Part shown: in pieces, positions 1 to 4,583 of the stretch
How the letters are laid out: each line of letters begins with the position of its first letter
How positions within the stretch are numbered: position 1 is the stretch's first letter
Assembly: GCA_021157485.1 (NCBI GenBank)
Contig: JAGGWO010000092.1
Coordinates: 1-8,150 of the forward strand
Length of the DNA: 8,150 nt
Reading direction: 5' to 3'
Source: Sulfurimonas sp.
Lineage (GTDB): Bacteria; Campylobacterota; Campylobacteria; Campylobacterales; Sulfurimonadaceae
Translations under genes and position numbers: made by a program
The notes under the pieces: model-generated
What the model saw: only the letters and a program-made list of their open reading frames with translations
The model's database searches: none
What the model was told of the DNA's origin: nothing

Positions 1-416
1 GTGCAGGAAGCTATGGTGATAAAAAAATATTTGACATAATAGAATCTAAAACAGCTTCAAACATTGAGTTAGCTTTTTTAAGTAACGATGCTTATACTCC
101 ACTAGATAACGTTGTCTCAACTAACACGACTAACGAAAAAGATATTGTTGTGAACTCATCTAACTATATTTCTACTAACGCAGAATTAGCAAAAAACTTT
201 TTAAAATTTGATGTCGGCATTGAAAATATGGAGTTTTTCGCTGTTTTAAAAATCGCACAAGAGTTTAACATTCCAGCTGGTGGCGTTTTTTGCATAACTA
301 ACTTCACTAACCAAAATGCTCACGAAGATTTTTTAAAGAACCATGAAGAAGCGAAAAAACTGTTAGACAAACATGTAAAAAATAGAATAAAAGAGCTAAC
401 AAAACAAAATCAATAA
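1..416 (+). CDS. Nucleoside phosphorylase superfamily protein, C-terminal part (5' end outside the window)
   Basis: The open frame enters from the left edge (first full codon at 3) and ends at TAA 414-416, giving 137 visible residues. The fold family is inferred from a Met-Glu pair in NMEFFAVLKIA (visible residues 76-77), the ribose-binding pair of PNP/MTAN-type enzymes, followed 24 residues later by CITN (Asn at visible residue 100). In known families that spacing separates the ribose-binding Met from the catalytic Asp (E. coli DeoD, MTAN) or Asn (trimeric mammalian-type PNP). These enzymes cleave the N-glycosidic bond of nucleosides in the cytoplasm, and Asn here would fit a 6-oxopurine phosphorylase. 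The N-terminal phosphate-binding region is outside the window, so substrate and exact name stay open. A GTG at 150 could begin a shorter frame, but the coding sequence continues upstream without a stop and has family character there, so 150 is not the start. Confidence 0.7.
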   Translation, partial: AGSYGDKKIFDIIESKTASNIELAFLSNDAYTPLDNVVSTNTTNEKDIVVNSSNYISTNAELAKNFLKFDVGIENMEFFAVLKIAQEFNIPAGGVFCITNFTNQNAHEDFLKNHEEAKKLLDKHVKNRIKELTKQNQ

Positions 417-435
417 TTTCATTTGTTGAAATTAT
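413..435 (+). terminator. Hairpin overlapping the stop codon of the phosphorylase gene (weak terminator candidate)
   Basis: ATAATTTCA (413-421) and TGAAATTAT (427-435) form a perfect 9-bp stem with loop TTTGT, enclosing the TAA stop codon. The stem is AT-rich and the sequence after it is mixed A/T rather than a clean T run, so it may only weakly terminate or may protect the 3' end. Confidence 0.35.
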
Positions 436-456
436 AATTAAAATTATAATTATTTA

Positions 457-465
457 TGTTATAAT
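457..465 (+). promoter_or_regulatory. Extended -10 promoter for the di-heme cytochrome gene
   Basis: TGT followed by TATAAT (460-465) is a perfect extended -10 element 32 bases before the ATG at 497, with no obvious -35 box, as is usual in Campylobacterota. TATAAT also occurs at 433, 445 and 469, so the exact start site could differ. The gene has a ribosome binding site AAAGG at 483-487, 9 bases before its start. Confidence 0.6.
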
Positions 466-496
466 TATTATAATTTTAAATTAAAGGTTTTATAAG

Positions 497-1252
497 ATGA
501 AAATAAAAAACATTCTATTTTTAACAGCACTAGCTACGTCAACACTACTCGCTCAGTCAGGAAAGATGCTCTTTACTAATTACTGTTCAAGCTGCCACGC
601 TACAGTAATAGGTGTTAATGAATCTGGCGGTGACCTAACAAATGTATACGCTGCACCATATGCCAAAGATATTATTAACAAACTTAAAACTGAAACTAAC
701 TCTAAAGCTGAATTTATTCTATTTGTAAAAGACTATATTGAAAACCCTGATAGAAGAAAATCTCTTTACTCTAAAAAAGCTATCAAAGATTTCGGGATTA
801 TGCCATCTCTGAAGGGTGCTATGAGTTATGAAGAATCAACAAAGTTAGCTAACTATCTTTACAGTAAATACAATAAAAACAGTGCAATAGCTACTGAACC
901 CTCTAAAAAAGAGTCTCAAACAGTTAGTAGAGGTGAGAAACTATTTACTTATAACTGTTCAAGCTGTCATACTACAGTAATAGGTGTTAATGAATCTGGC
1001 GGTGACCTAACAAATCTATATGCTGCACCTTATGCTAAGGATGTAGTTAATAAACTCAAAGCTGAAACTAAAACTAAAGCTAAATTTATTCAATTTGTAA
1101 AAGACTATATTCAAAACCCTGATAAAAGAAAATCTCTTTATTCCAAAAGAGCTATCAAAGATTTCGGGCTAATGCCATCTCTGAAGGGTGCTATGAGTGA
1201 TAAAGAGTCAACAGAACTAGCTGATTATCTTTACCACAAATACGACAAGTAG
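497..1252 (+). CDS. Periplasmic di-heme c-type cytochrome with internally duplicated domains
   Basis: A 251-residue secreted electron carrier. Residues 1-19 are a Sec signal peptide (MKIKN, a hydrophobic core, then likely cleavage after LLA). Two CSSCH heme c attachment motifs lie at residues 30-34 and 154-158. Each is followed 68 residues later by MPSL, whose Met (102 and 226) is the likely sixth heme ligand, as in class I cytochromes c. The two domains, residues 22-127 and 146-251, align without gaps at 83 of 106 identical positions and are joined by a short Ser/Lys/Glu-rich linker. The protein is lysine-rich and has no membrane span after the signal. The start is fixed by the signal peptide and AAAGG at 483-487. 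It stands alone between its own promoter and a downstream hairpin, so the redox partner cannot be told from context. The cytochrome assignment is firm; the physiological role is unknown. Confidence 0.9.
   Translation: MKIKNILFLTALATSTLLAQSGKMLFTNYCSSCHATVIGVNESGGDLTNVYAAPYAKDIINKLKTETNSKAEFILFVKDYIENPDRRKSLYSKKAIKDFGIMPSLKGAMSYEESTKLANYLYSKYNKNSAIATEPSKKESQTVSRGEKLFTYNCSSCHTTVIGVNESGGDLTNLYAAPYAKDVVNKLKAETKTKAKFIQFVKDYIQNPDKRKSLYSKRAIKDFGLMPSLKGAMSDKESTELADYLYHKYDK
560..1249 (+). repeat. Tandem in-frame duplication inside the cytochrome gene (period 372 bp)
   Basis: The units 560-877 and 932-1249 each encode one heme domain, and corresponding bases lie exactly 372 bp apart. A run of 44 bases is identical between 600-643 and 972-1015, with further identical runs around the FG(I/L)MPSLKGAMS segment. 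Conservation at synonymous sites suggests a recent duplication or ongoing gene conversion. Confidence 0.9.
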
Positions 1253-1271
1253 ACTATATTTCACTCTCTAC

Positions 1272-1302
1272 TATCACTATCTTGTAAAATAAGATAGTGA
1301 TA
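1272..1302 (+). terminator. Stem-loop downstream of the cytochrome gene
   Basis: TATCACTATCTT (1272-1283) pairs perfectly with AAGATAGTGATA (1291-1302) around a 7-base loop. It begins 19 bases after the stop codon. There is no proper T run on either strand (AAAATATT follows), so it may be a 3'-end stabilising hairpin or a weak terminator rather than a strong intrinsic one. Confidence 0.5.
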
Positions 1303-1345
1303 AAATATTCAACTTCCATAAAACATAAATTTAGCATATAAACTA

Positions 1346-1351
1346 TATAAT
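1346..1351 (+). promoter_or_regulatory. Putative -10 element for rlmN
   Basis: TATAAT lies 33 bases before the rlmN ATG, between the cytochrome hairpin and the AAGGA ribosome binding site at 1368-1372. No convincing -35 is visible. It probably drives rlmN and the two small genes after it. Confidence 0.5.
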
Positions 1352-1384
1352 GCATCTACTCAAATCTAAGGAATTTACAAACAT

Positions 1385-2452
1385 ATGAAACCATCATTAA
1401 TGGACTTTACCCAAAAAGAGCTGATGGGTATGATAAAACCAGCCTTTCGTGTAAAACAGATTTTTGGATGGCTCTATCATCAGTATGCGCAGAACTTTGA
1501 TGATATGAAAAATATTCCAAAAAGTATGAAAGAGGAGCTCTCGCAGAAATTTGTTGTAAATCCTTTAACAATTGTAAATAAAGAAGAATCAACTGATGGA
1601 ACTATAAAGTATCTTCTTCAAATGCAAGATGGCAAAACTATGGAAGCTGTTTGGCTGAAAATGAAAGAAACGCAGCTTGACAGTAACGGTGAAGTCATTC
1701 AAGAGGCAAAATACACTATCTGCGTTTCAACTCAGGTTGGATGTAAAGTAGGGTGCACATTTTGTCTAACAGCTAAAGGTGGTTTTACAAGAGACTTAAC
1801 AGCTGGAGAGATTGTAGCTCAGGTTGTAACACTTAAACGCGATAACAATCACAAACATAACCGTAAGATAAATATAGTCTATATGGGAATGGGTGAACCA
1901 CTTGATAATCTTGATAATGTTGCACAAGCTATAAAGATTTTTAAAGAAGAAGAGGGCTTAGCTATTGGTGGAAAACGCCAAACTGTTTCTACAAGTGGTC
2001 TTAGTACTAAAATAGATAAGCTCGGAGAGATGGATTTAGGTGTTCACATCGCTATATCTCTTCATGCTGTAGATGATGAGCTTAGAAGTGAGCTTATACC
2101 TATGAATAAGGCTCACAACATTAACTCTATCATTGAAGCTGTTAAACGCTTTCCTATAGATACTCGTAAACGCGTTATGTTTGAGTATCTGGTTATAAAG
2201 GGCAAGAATGATGATTTAGGGTCTGCTAAGAAGCTTGTAAAGCTTTTAGCCGATATCAAAGCCAAAGTAAACCTTATCTACTTTAATCCTTATCCTGGAA
2301 CTGATTATGATAGACCAAGCAGAGCTGATATGGTTGCGTTTCAAGAGTATTTGATTAAGCATGGTCTACTTTGTACTATACGTGATTCAAAAGGTATAGA
2401 TATTAGTGCAGCGTGTGGTCAACTCAAAGAAAAAACAGAACAAGAAATTTAA
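1385..2452 (+). CDS. rlmN: RlmN: dual-specificity 23S rRNA / tRNA adenine C2-methyltransferase
   Basis: A 355-residue radical-SAM enzyme of normal family length. It methylates C2 of adenosine in 23S rRNA (A2503 in E. coli numbering) and in some tRNAs (A37), using two SAM molecules and a methyl-cysteine intermediate. The CxxxCxxC cluster motif is C120, C124, C127 (CKVGCTFC), binding the 4Fe-4S cluster. The two catalytic cysteines are C113 (TICVS) and C344 (SAACGQL), matching E. coli C118 and C355 by spacing to the cluster and by motif. MGMGEPL at 167-173 is the SAM-binding GEP motif, and the N-terminal accessory domain (about 1-90) is present. ATG 1385 has AAGGA 12 bases upstream, a slightly long spacing. 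A 31-residue membrane protein follows 17 bases after the stop and is probably cotranscribed. All key residues are present, so this is very likely active. Confidence 0.97.
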   Translation: MKPSLMDFTQKELMGMIKPAFRVKQIFGWLYHQYAQNFDDMKNIPKSMKEELSQKFVVNPLTIVNKEESTDGTIKYLLQMQDGKTMEAVWLKMKETQLDSNGEVIQEAKYTICVSTQVGCKVGCTFCLTAKGGFTRDLTAGEIVAQVVTLKRDNNHKHNRKINIVYMGMGEPLDNLDNVAQAIKIFKEEEGLAIGGKRQTVSTSGLSTKIDKLGEMDLGVHIAISLHAVDDELRSELIPMNKAHNINSIIEAVKRFPIDTRKRVMFEYLVIKGKNDDLGSAKKLVKLLADIKAKVNLIYFNPYPGTDYDRPSRADMVAFQEYLIKHGLLCTIRDSKGIDISAACGQLKEKTEQEI

Positions 2453-2469
2453 ATAATAAAGGATATAAA

Positions 2470-2565
2470 TTGGCTAGCGTAGATATAGCAGAAATAATTT
2501 TAATTGTAGTCGTATTTGCAGTAGGTGTAGGTGGTTTTTTATATGTTGCAACAAAAGATGACTAG
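2470..2565 (+). CDS. Small single-pass membrane protein (31 aa, TTG start), function unknown
   Basis: The frame runs from TTG 2470 to TAG 2563-2565 and reads MASVDIAEII, then a strongly hydrophobic segment (about residues 8-27, rich in I, L, V, F, G), ending VATKDD. This is the shape of a single transmembrane helix with a short acidic tail. Translation is supported by AAAGGA at 2458-2463, six bases before the TTG, and no ATG is available in the frame. It starts 17 bases after the rlmN stop, so it is probably cotranscribed. I do not recognise the family. Membrane microproteins of this size often act as small subunits or modulators of larger membrane complexes, but nothing nearby identifies a partner. 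Confidence 0.7.
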   Translation: MASVDIAEIILIVVVFAVGVGGFLYVATKDD

Positions 2566-2585
2566 TAATTGTTATCAATTTGAGA

Positions 2586-2591
2586 TAAAAT
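2586..2591 (+). promoter_or_regulatory. Possible -10 element ahead of the 78-residue gene
   Basis: GATAAAAT (2584-2591) follows TTGA and resembles the TTAGATAAAAT ahead of nrdA. It sits 31 bases before ATG 2622. TTATC (2572-2576) and GATAA (2584-2588) also form a small inverted repeat around it. The gene may have this promoter as well as read-through from rlmN. Confidence 0.4.
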
Positions 2592-2621
2592 AGTAATAGA
2601 ATTTAAAAAAGGAAATATATA

Positions 2622-2858
2622 ATGGCTGAAAAATTAGACTCAGATAGAATAAGAGAGATATATAAACTTTGTAAAGCTCACTTTGGTGATGTTCGTTTTG
2701 TAGGTATTAAATATCATAGTAAAATTGGTTGGATGGCTAAAGCTCAATTAGGTGATGATTTTGAAAACTTAACTGCTGATGGTAAAACAAGTACTGATGC
2801 TCTTAGAAAACTTAGAGATCGTGTAAAGAAAATCATAAAAAGATATAACGGAGTTTAA
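2622..2858 (+). CDS. Small basic conserved-looking protein (78 aa), function unknown; weak HicB-like fold pattern
   Basis: The protein has 78 residues and is rich in Lys and Arg. AAAGGA at 2608-2613 lies 8 bases before the ATG. Visible layout: an N-terminal helix (about 5-20, DSDRIREIYKLCKAHF), a predicted two-strand segment (about 24-43, ending GWMAKAQL), the turn DDFENLTADGKTS, and a basic amphipathic helix (about 59-75, DALRKLRDRVKKIIKR). The order strand, G-W strand, T-x-G-x-T, then a helix starting D/E-A-L resembles the small HicB-type fold, but there is no DNA-binding tail and no HicA toxin beside it. That similarity is an inference from pattern only. No signal peptide or membrane span is seen. 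It is likely cytoplasmic and, from its charge, could bind nucleic acid. It follows rlmN and the membrane microprotein and ends before a hairpin. Confidence 0.75.
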   Translation: MAEKLDSDRIREIYKLCKAHFGDVRFVGIKYHSKIGWMAKAQLGDDFENLTADGKTSTDALRKLRDRVKKIIKRYNGV

Positions 2859-2871
2859 TACTCTAGAAGTA

Positions 2872-2900
2872 AAACGACCAACACACCAGGGAGGTCGTTT
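2872..2900. terminator. Hairpin terminator after the 78-residue gene, possibly bidirectional
   Basis: AAACGACC (2872-2879) pairs with GGTCGTTT (2893-2900) as a perfect 8-bp stem around a 13-base loop, 13 bases after the stop codon. On the plus strand it ends in TTT; on the minus strand the stem is followed by TTTT. It is suited to ending the rlmN-side transcript and to blocking minus-strand read-through from the pseudouridine synthase gene. Confidence 0.6.
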
Positions 2901-2962
2901 ATAAATGTAATAATACCCTACTTTTCTTATAACTATCTTCCACTTAATTAAAATACTCAAAA

Positions 2963-2993
2963 CTGACAAACTTCATTTTAAAAAGATTATACC
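2963..2993 (+). promoter_or_regulatory. Candidate orphan promoter in the non-coding block
   Basis: CTGACA (2963-2968, 5 of 6 to the -35 consensus) precedes GATTATACC, in which GATTAT (2985-2990, spacer 16) or TATACC (2988-2993, spacer 19) could be the -10. It would start a transcript near 3000 that meets the hairpin at 3158-3179. This is weak, sequence-only evidence. Confidence 0.3.
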
Positions 2994-3023
2994 TGATAGA
3001 GAAATTTCTAAATTCATACGAAA

Positions 3024-3060
3024 TGTGTAGTATTCACACATTGTTGTAAAGTGTGAATAC
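3024..3060. repeat. Inverted repeat GTATTCACAC ... GTGTGAATAC, with an overlapping alternative hairpin
   Basis: GTATTCACAC (3030-3039) and GTGTGAATAC (3051-3060) are a perfect 10-bp inverted repeat around an 11-base spacer. Each arm contains a DnaA-box-like 9-mer one mismatch from TTATTCACA, at 3030-3038 on plus and 3052-3060 on minus. TGTGT (3024-3028) can instead pair with ACACA (3036-3040), so two stems compete for the same bases in RNA. Neither has a T run after it. Confidence 0.6.
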
Positions 3061-3157
3061 AATTGCGCATTATTAGAAGACAAATTAATAAATTTATCAC
3101 TTTATTAAGAATTATTTTATATAAATCTAATCTGAAATCAAAACTTTTATATAGCTT

Positions 3158-3179
3158 AAAGCCCAACTTATAGGGCTTT
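3158..3179. terminator. GC-core hairpin, possible bidirectional terminator
   Basis: AAAGCCC (3158-3164) pairs with GGGCTTT (3173-3179) around the loop AACTTATA. The A-stem-loop-T shape is terminator-like in both directions, but the T run is only three bases. On plus it could end an unannotated small transcript; on minus it could catch read-through from the pseudouridine synthase gene. Confidence 0.45.
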
Positions 3180-3239
3180 GTGGGAATTTTAATAAAATAT
3201 TATTAAATAGAGGATAAAAATTACATTTTATAGAATAAG

Positions 3240-3248
3240 TTATTCACA
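3240..3248 (+). promoter_or_regulatory. DnaA-box-like 9-mer (TTATTCACA)
   Basis: An exact match to the bacterial DnaA-box pattern TTATNCACA, in AT-rich DNA. With the two one-mismatch 9-mers at 3030-3038 and 3052-3060 it gives three candidate DnaA sites within about 220 bases. A single 9-mer can occur by chance, so function is unproven. Confidence 0.4.
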
Positions 3249-3286
3249 TTAAGCAATTAAAAGCTCTAGACATGGCGTATTAATTA

Positions 3287-3324
3287 CTCTTTATTAACAG
3301 TATATACTTTTAATAACTAAAGAG
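3287..3324. repeat. 38-base nested imperfect palindrome
   Basis: The outer arms CTCTTT (3287-3292) and AAAGAG (3319-3324), the inner arms ATTAA (3293-3297) and TTAAT (3310-3314), and the central self-complementary AGTATATACT (3299-3308) nest within each other. There is a 4-base bulge (AACT, 3315-3318) on one side and one mismatch. The role is unknown; it could be a protein-binding dyad or an AT-rich cruciform. Confidence 0.5.
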
Positions 3325-3385
3325 AAAACTAATGTAATTATTATTAAAATTGTAGCGTTTGTTATATGTTGAAAGACAAACTCAA

Positions 3386-3401
3386 TGTTTCATGTGAAAC
3401 A
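3386..3401. promoter_or_regulatory. parS-like ParB-binding site (intergenic)
   Basis: TGTTTCATGTGAAACA differs from the general bacterial parS sequence TGTTTCACGTGAAACA by one central base. Its symmetry extends outward to 10-bp arms at 3383-3392 and 3395-3404. The other half of the pair is the exact site at 3776-3791. A half-site GTGAAACA follows at 3416-3423. ParB bound at such sites loads condensin and directs origin segregation. Confidence 0.7.
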
Positions 3402-3426
3402 TTGCAGAAGTTCTTGTGAAACAAGT

Positions 3427-3540
3427 GAACACAATAAAATTCATACACAAATGAAATAGTTACTTACACAAGGCAAAACAATTGAACACTACAAAGACTA
3501 TGTACAAACCCAACAGTTACTTACAGAAGTAAAACACAAA
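3427..3540. repeat. Diverged direct repeat, two 57-bp units
   Basis: Units 3427-3483 and 3484-3540 align without gaps at about 37 of 57 positions. Both start GAACAC and share AGTTACTTACA (3458-3468 and 3515-3525), followed by an AAG-then-AAAACA tail. A partial third copy (CAGAAGT, then AAACAAGTG) may precede at about 3405-3427. There is no coding sense in any frame. Confidence 0.5.
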
Positions 3541-3546
3541 GTGTTT
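3532..3546 (-). terminator. Weak hairpin terminator for the pseudouridine synthase gene
   Basis: AAACAC (3532-3537) and GTGTTT (3541-3546) form a 6-bp stem with a 3-base loop, 7 bases past the stop codon on the minus strand. There the 3' arm runs into TTTT. It is short and AT-rich, so read-through into the non-coding block is likely. Confidence 0.4.
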
Positions 3547-3552
3547 AAATAA

Positions 3553-4470
3553 CTAAACAGAAATCTCCATACTCTCAAAACATACCTTCTCAAAATCTAT
3601 ATCACTTTTAATATTATATACCTTATTATAAAGTTCAAATTCTAATTCATTTGCATGTAACAGTAATCTAGTTGCTCCACCTTTTTCAATTCTATCTTGA
3701 GGAGTTAAAACTTTATCTAAAAACTTAACCATATCTTCTTCGCTCTGTCCATAAACTGGATCTCCAACTATTGGATGTTTCACGTGGAACAAATGTACTC
3801 TAATCTGATGCTGTCGTCCAGTATATGGAGAACACTCAATCAGAGTCATATCTAACTCAGGAAAATATTTTAGAGGCTTGAAGTCTGTCTTTGATGCTTT
3901 TCCAGTTTCATGAACTTTAACAACCATTCTAAGAATAGCACTCTGATCTTGAGCTCTAAGAAGTGGAGCCTCAACGCAAAGCTCTTCTTTAAACTCACCG
4001 TGAACCATTGCAATGTATTTCTTTTGCATCTCACGTTCTTGAAACATCATCTTGATATCTCTCTCGCTTACTTTATTTTTAGCACACAACACAAGTCCAC
4101 TTGTCTCTTGGTCAATTCTATGTGCAATATTAGCATCACGTCCAAACTGAAACTTTAGTTCATCTATTAAAGAGTAGGGTGTTCTTTTTGTCTGTGGATG
4201 AATCAGTACTCCACTCGGTTTATCAAATACAACAAACTCCTCTTCTACATAAGTAGGTTTAAGACCTTTAGTAATTGGATCAAAAAATATAAACTCAAAC
4301 TCACCCTCAACTTCTCCGGCAGTCTTCATCATCTTCTCACCATCAACAAGAACTCTACCTTTAGAGATAAAACGCTGTGCTTCTCTTTGTGTATATCCTA
4401 ATTCATTTATCAGAAATAAAAAGGCTTTCTGTTTTTTGGATGCAAACATTTTTTTAATTACAAATGGCAA
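3553..4470 (-). CDS. RluA-family pseudouridine synthase with S4 domain (RluC/RluD-like), TTG start
   Basis: A 305-residue enzyme that isomerises uridine to pseudouridine in RNA, most likely 23S rRNA given the RluC/RluD architecture. An S4 RNA-binding domain covers about residues 13-60 (AQRFISKGRVLVDG). The catalytic domain carries DKPSGVLIHP (83-92), HRIDQETSGLVL (117-128, catalytic Asp120), GRQHQIRVH (218-226), GDPVYG (236-241) and RLLLHA (268-273). The start is TTG at 4470-4468: AAGGAA (4478-4483 on the minus strand) lies 7 bases before it, while the first ATG (4449-4447, residue 8) has no ribosome binding site. Position 231 is Lys in HVKHPIVGD where many relatives have Gly or Thr, and these codons coincide with a parS-type sequence at 3776-3791. 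The gene is divergent from purB. The exact target uridine cannot be read from sequence, so no symbol is assigned. Confidence 0.93.
   Translation of the reverse strand: MPFVIKKMFASKKQKAFLFLINELGYTQREAQRFISKGRVLVDGEKMMKTAGEVEGEFEFIFFDPITKGLKPTYVEEEFVVFDKPSGVLIHPQTKRTPYSLIDELKFQFGRDANIAHRIDQETSGLVLCAKNKVSERDIKMMFQEREMQKKYIAMVHGEFKEELCVEAPLLRAQDQSAILRMVVKVHETGKASKTDFKPLKYFPELDMTLIECSPYTGRQHQIRVHLFHVKHPIVGDPVYGQSEEDMVKFLDKVLTPQDRIEKGGATRLLLHANELEFELYNKVYNIKSDIDFEKVCFESMEISV
3776..3791. promoter_or_regulatory. parS site inside the pseudouridine synthase gene
   Basis: The plus strand reads TGTTTCACGTGGAACA. Its complement is TGTTCCACGTGAAACA, identical to the Bacillus subtilis parS sequence. It spans codons L227-H232 (FHVKH) of the minus-strand gene. 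A 16-base exact match is very unlikely by chance in 8 kb, and a second near-match lies 390 bp away. Confidence 0.8.
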
Positions 4471-4477
4471 AATTTAA

Positions 4478-4483
4478 TTCCTT
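4478..4483 (-). promoter_or_regulatory. Ribosome binding site deciding the TTG start of the pseudouridine synthase
   Basis: On the minus strand AAAAAGGAA ends 7 bases before TTG 4470. It is 28 bases from the ATG at 4449, too far to serve it, so the TTG start is preferred. Confidence 0.7.
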
Positions 4484-4569
4484 TTTAATCGTTTTCTTAC
4501 AATAATTTCTGTAGAATTGATTACTTTAATATATCCGAATTTTAACATAAAACTTAAGATAATAATCAC
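4484..4569. promoter_or_regulatory. Shared divergent promoter region between the pseudouridine synthase gene and purB
   Basis: Both genes must be transcribed outward from this short AT-rich gap. For purB, GATAAT at 4556-4561 and TATAT-type sequence further upstream are possible -10 elements, and AAGGA at 4570-4574 sits 9 bases before ATG 4584. No strong consensus promoter stands out for either gene. Confidence 0.35.
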
Positions 4570-4583
4570 AAGGAACATATATA

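Larger units (their letters stand above)
2901..3552. other. 652-base non-coding region rich in short repeats, DnaA-box-like 9-mers and a parS-like site
   Basis: No frame here has a believable start, ribosome binding site and length; the longest ATG frames noticed are under 20 codons. The region contains a possible promoter (2963-2993), an inverted repeat (3024-3060), a GC-core hairpin (3158-3179), an AT-only hairpin (TTTAATAA 3188-3195 with TTATTAAA 3200-3207), a DnaA-box-like 9-mer (3240-3248), a nested palindrome (3287-3324), a parS-like site (3386-3401) and a degenerate 57-bp repeat (3427-3540). It looks like a DNA-protein interaction locus rather than a decayed gene. Confidence 0.7.

Noticed and set aside
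2769..2969. Minus-strand open frame of 66 codons overlapping the end of the 78-residue gene
   Set aside because: No ribosome binding site, overlaps a better plus-strand gene and its terminator hairpin, and the protein has no family character.
3366..3419. 17-codon ATG frame (MLKDKLNV...) across the parS-like site
   Set aside because: No ribosome binding site, very short, and its sequence is explained by the palindrome.
2901..3552. Decayed protein gene, mobile element or CRISPR array in the non-coding block
   Set aside because: No transposase or protein-like fragments in any frame, no terminal inverted repeats with target duplications, and the repeats are too few and irregular for CRISPR.
3910..4401. 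Plus-strand open frames opposite the pseudouridine synthase gene
   Set aside because: They are antisense shadows of a well-supported RluA-family gene, with no start signals.
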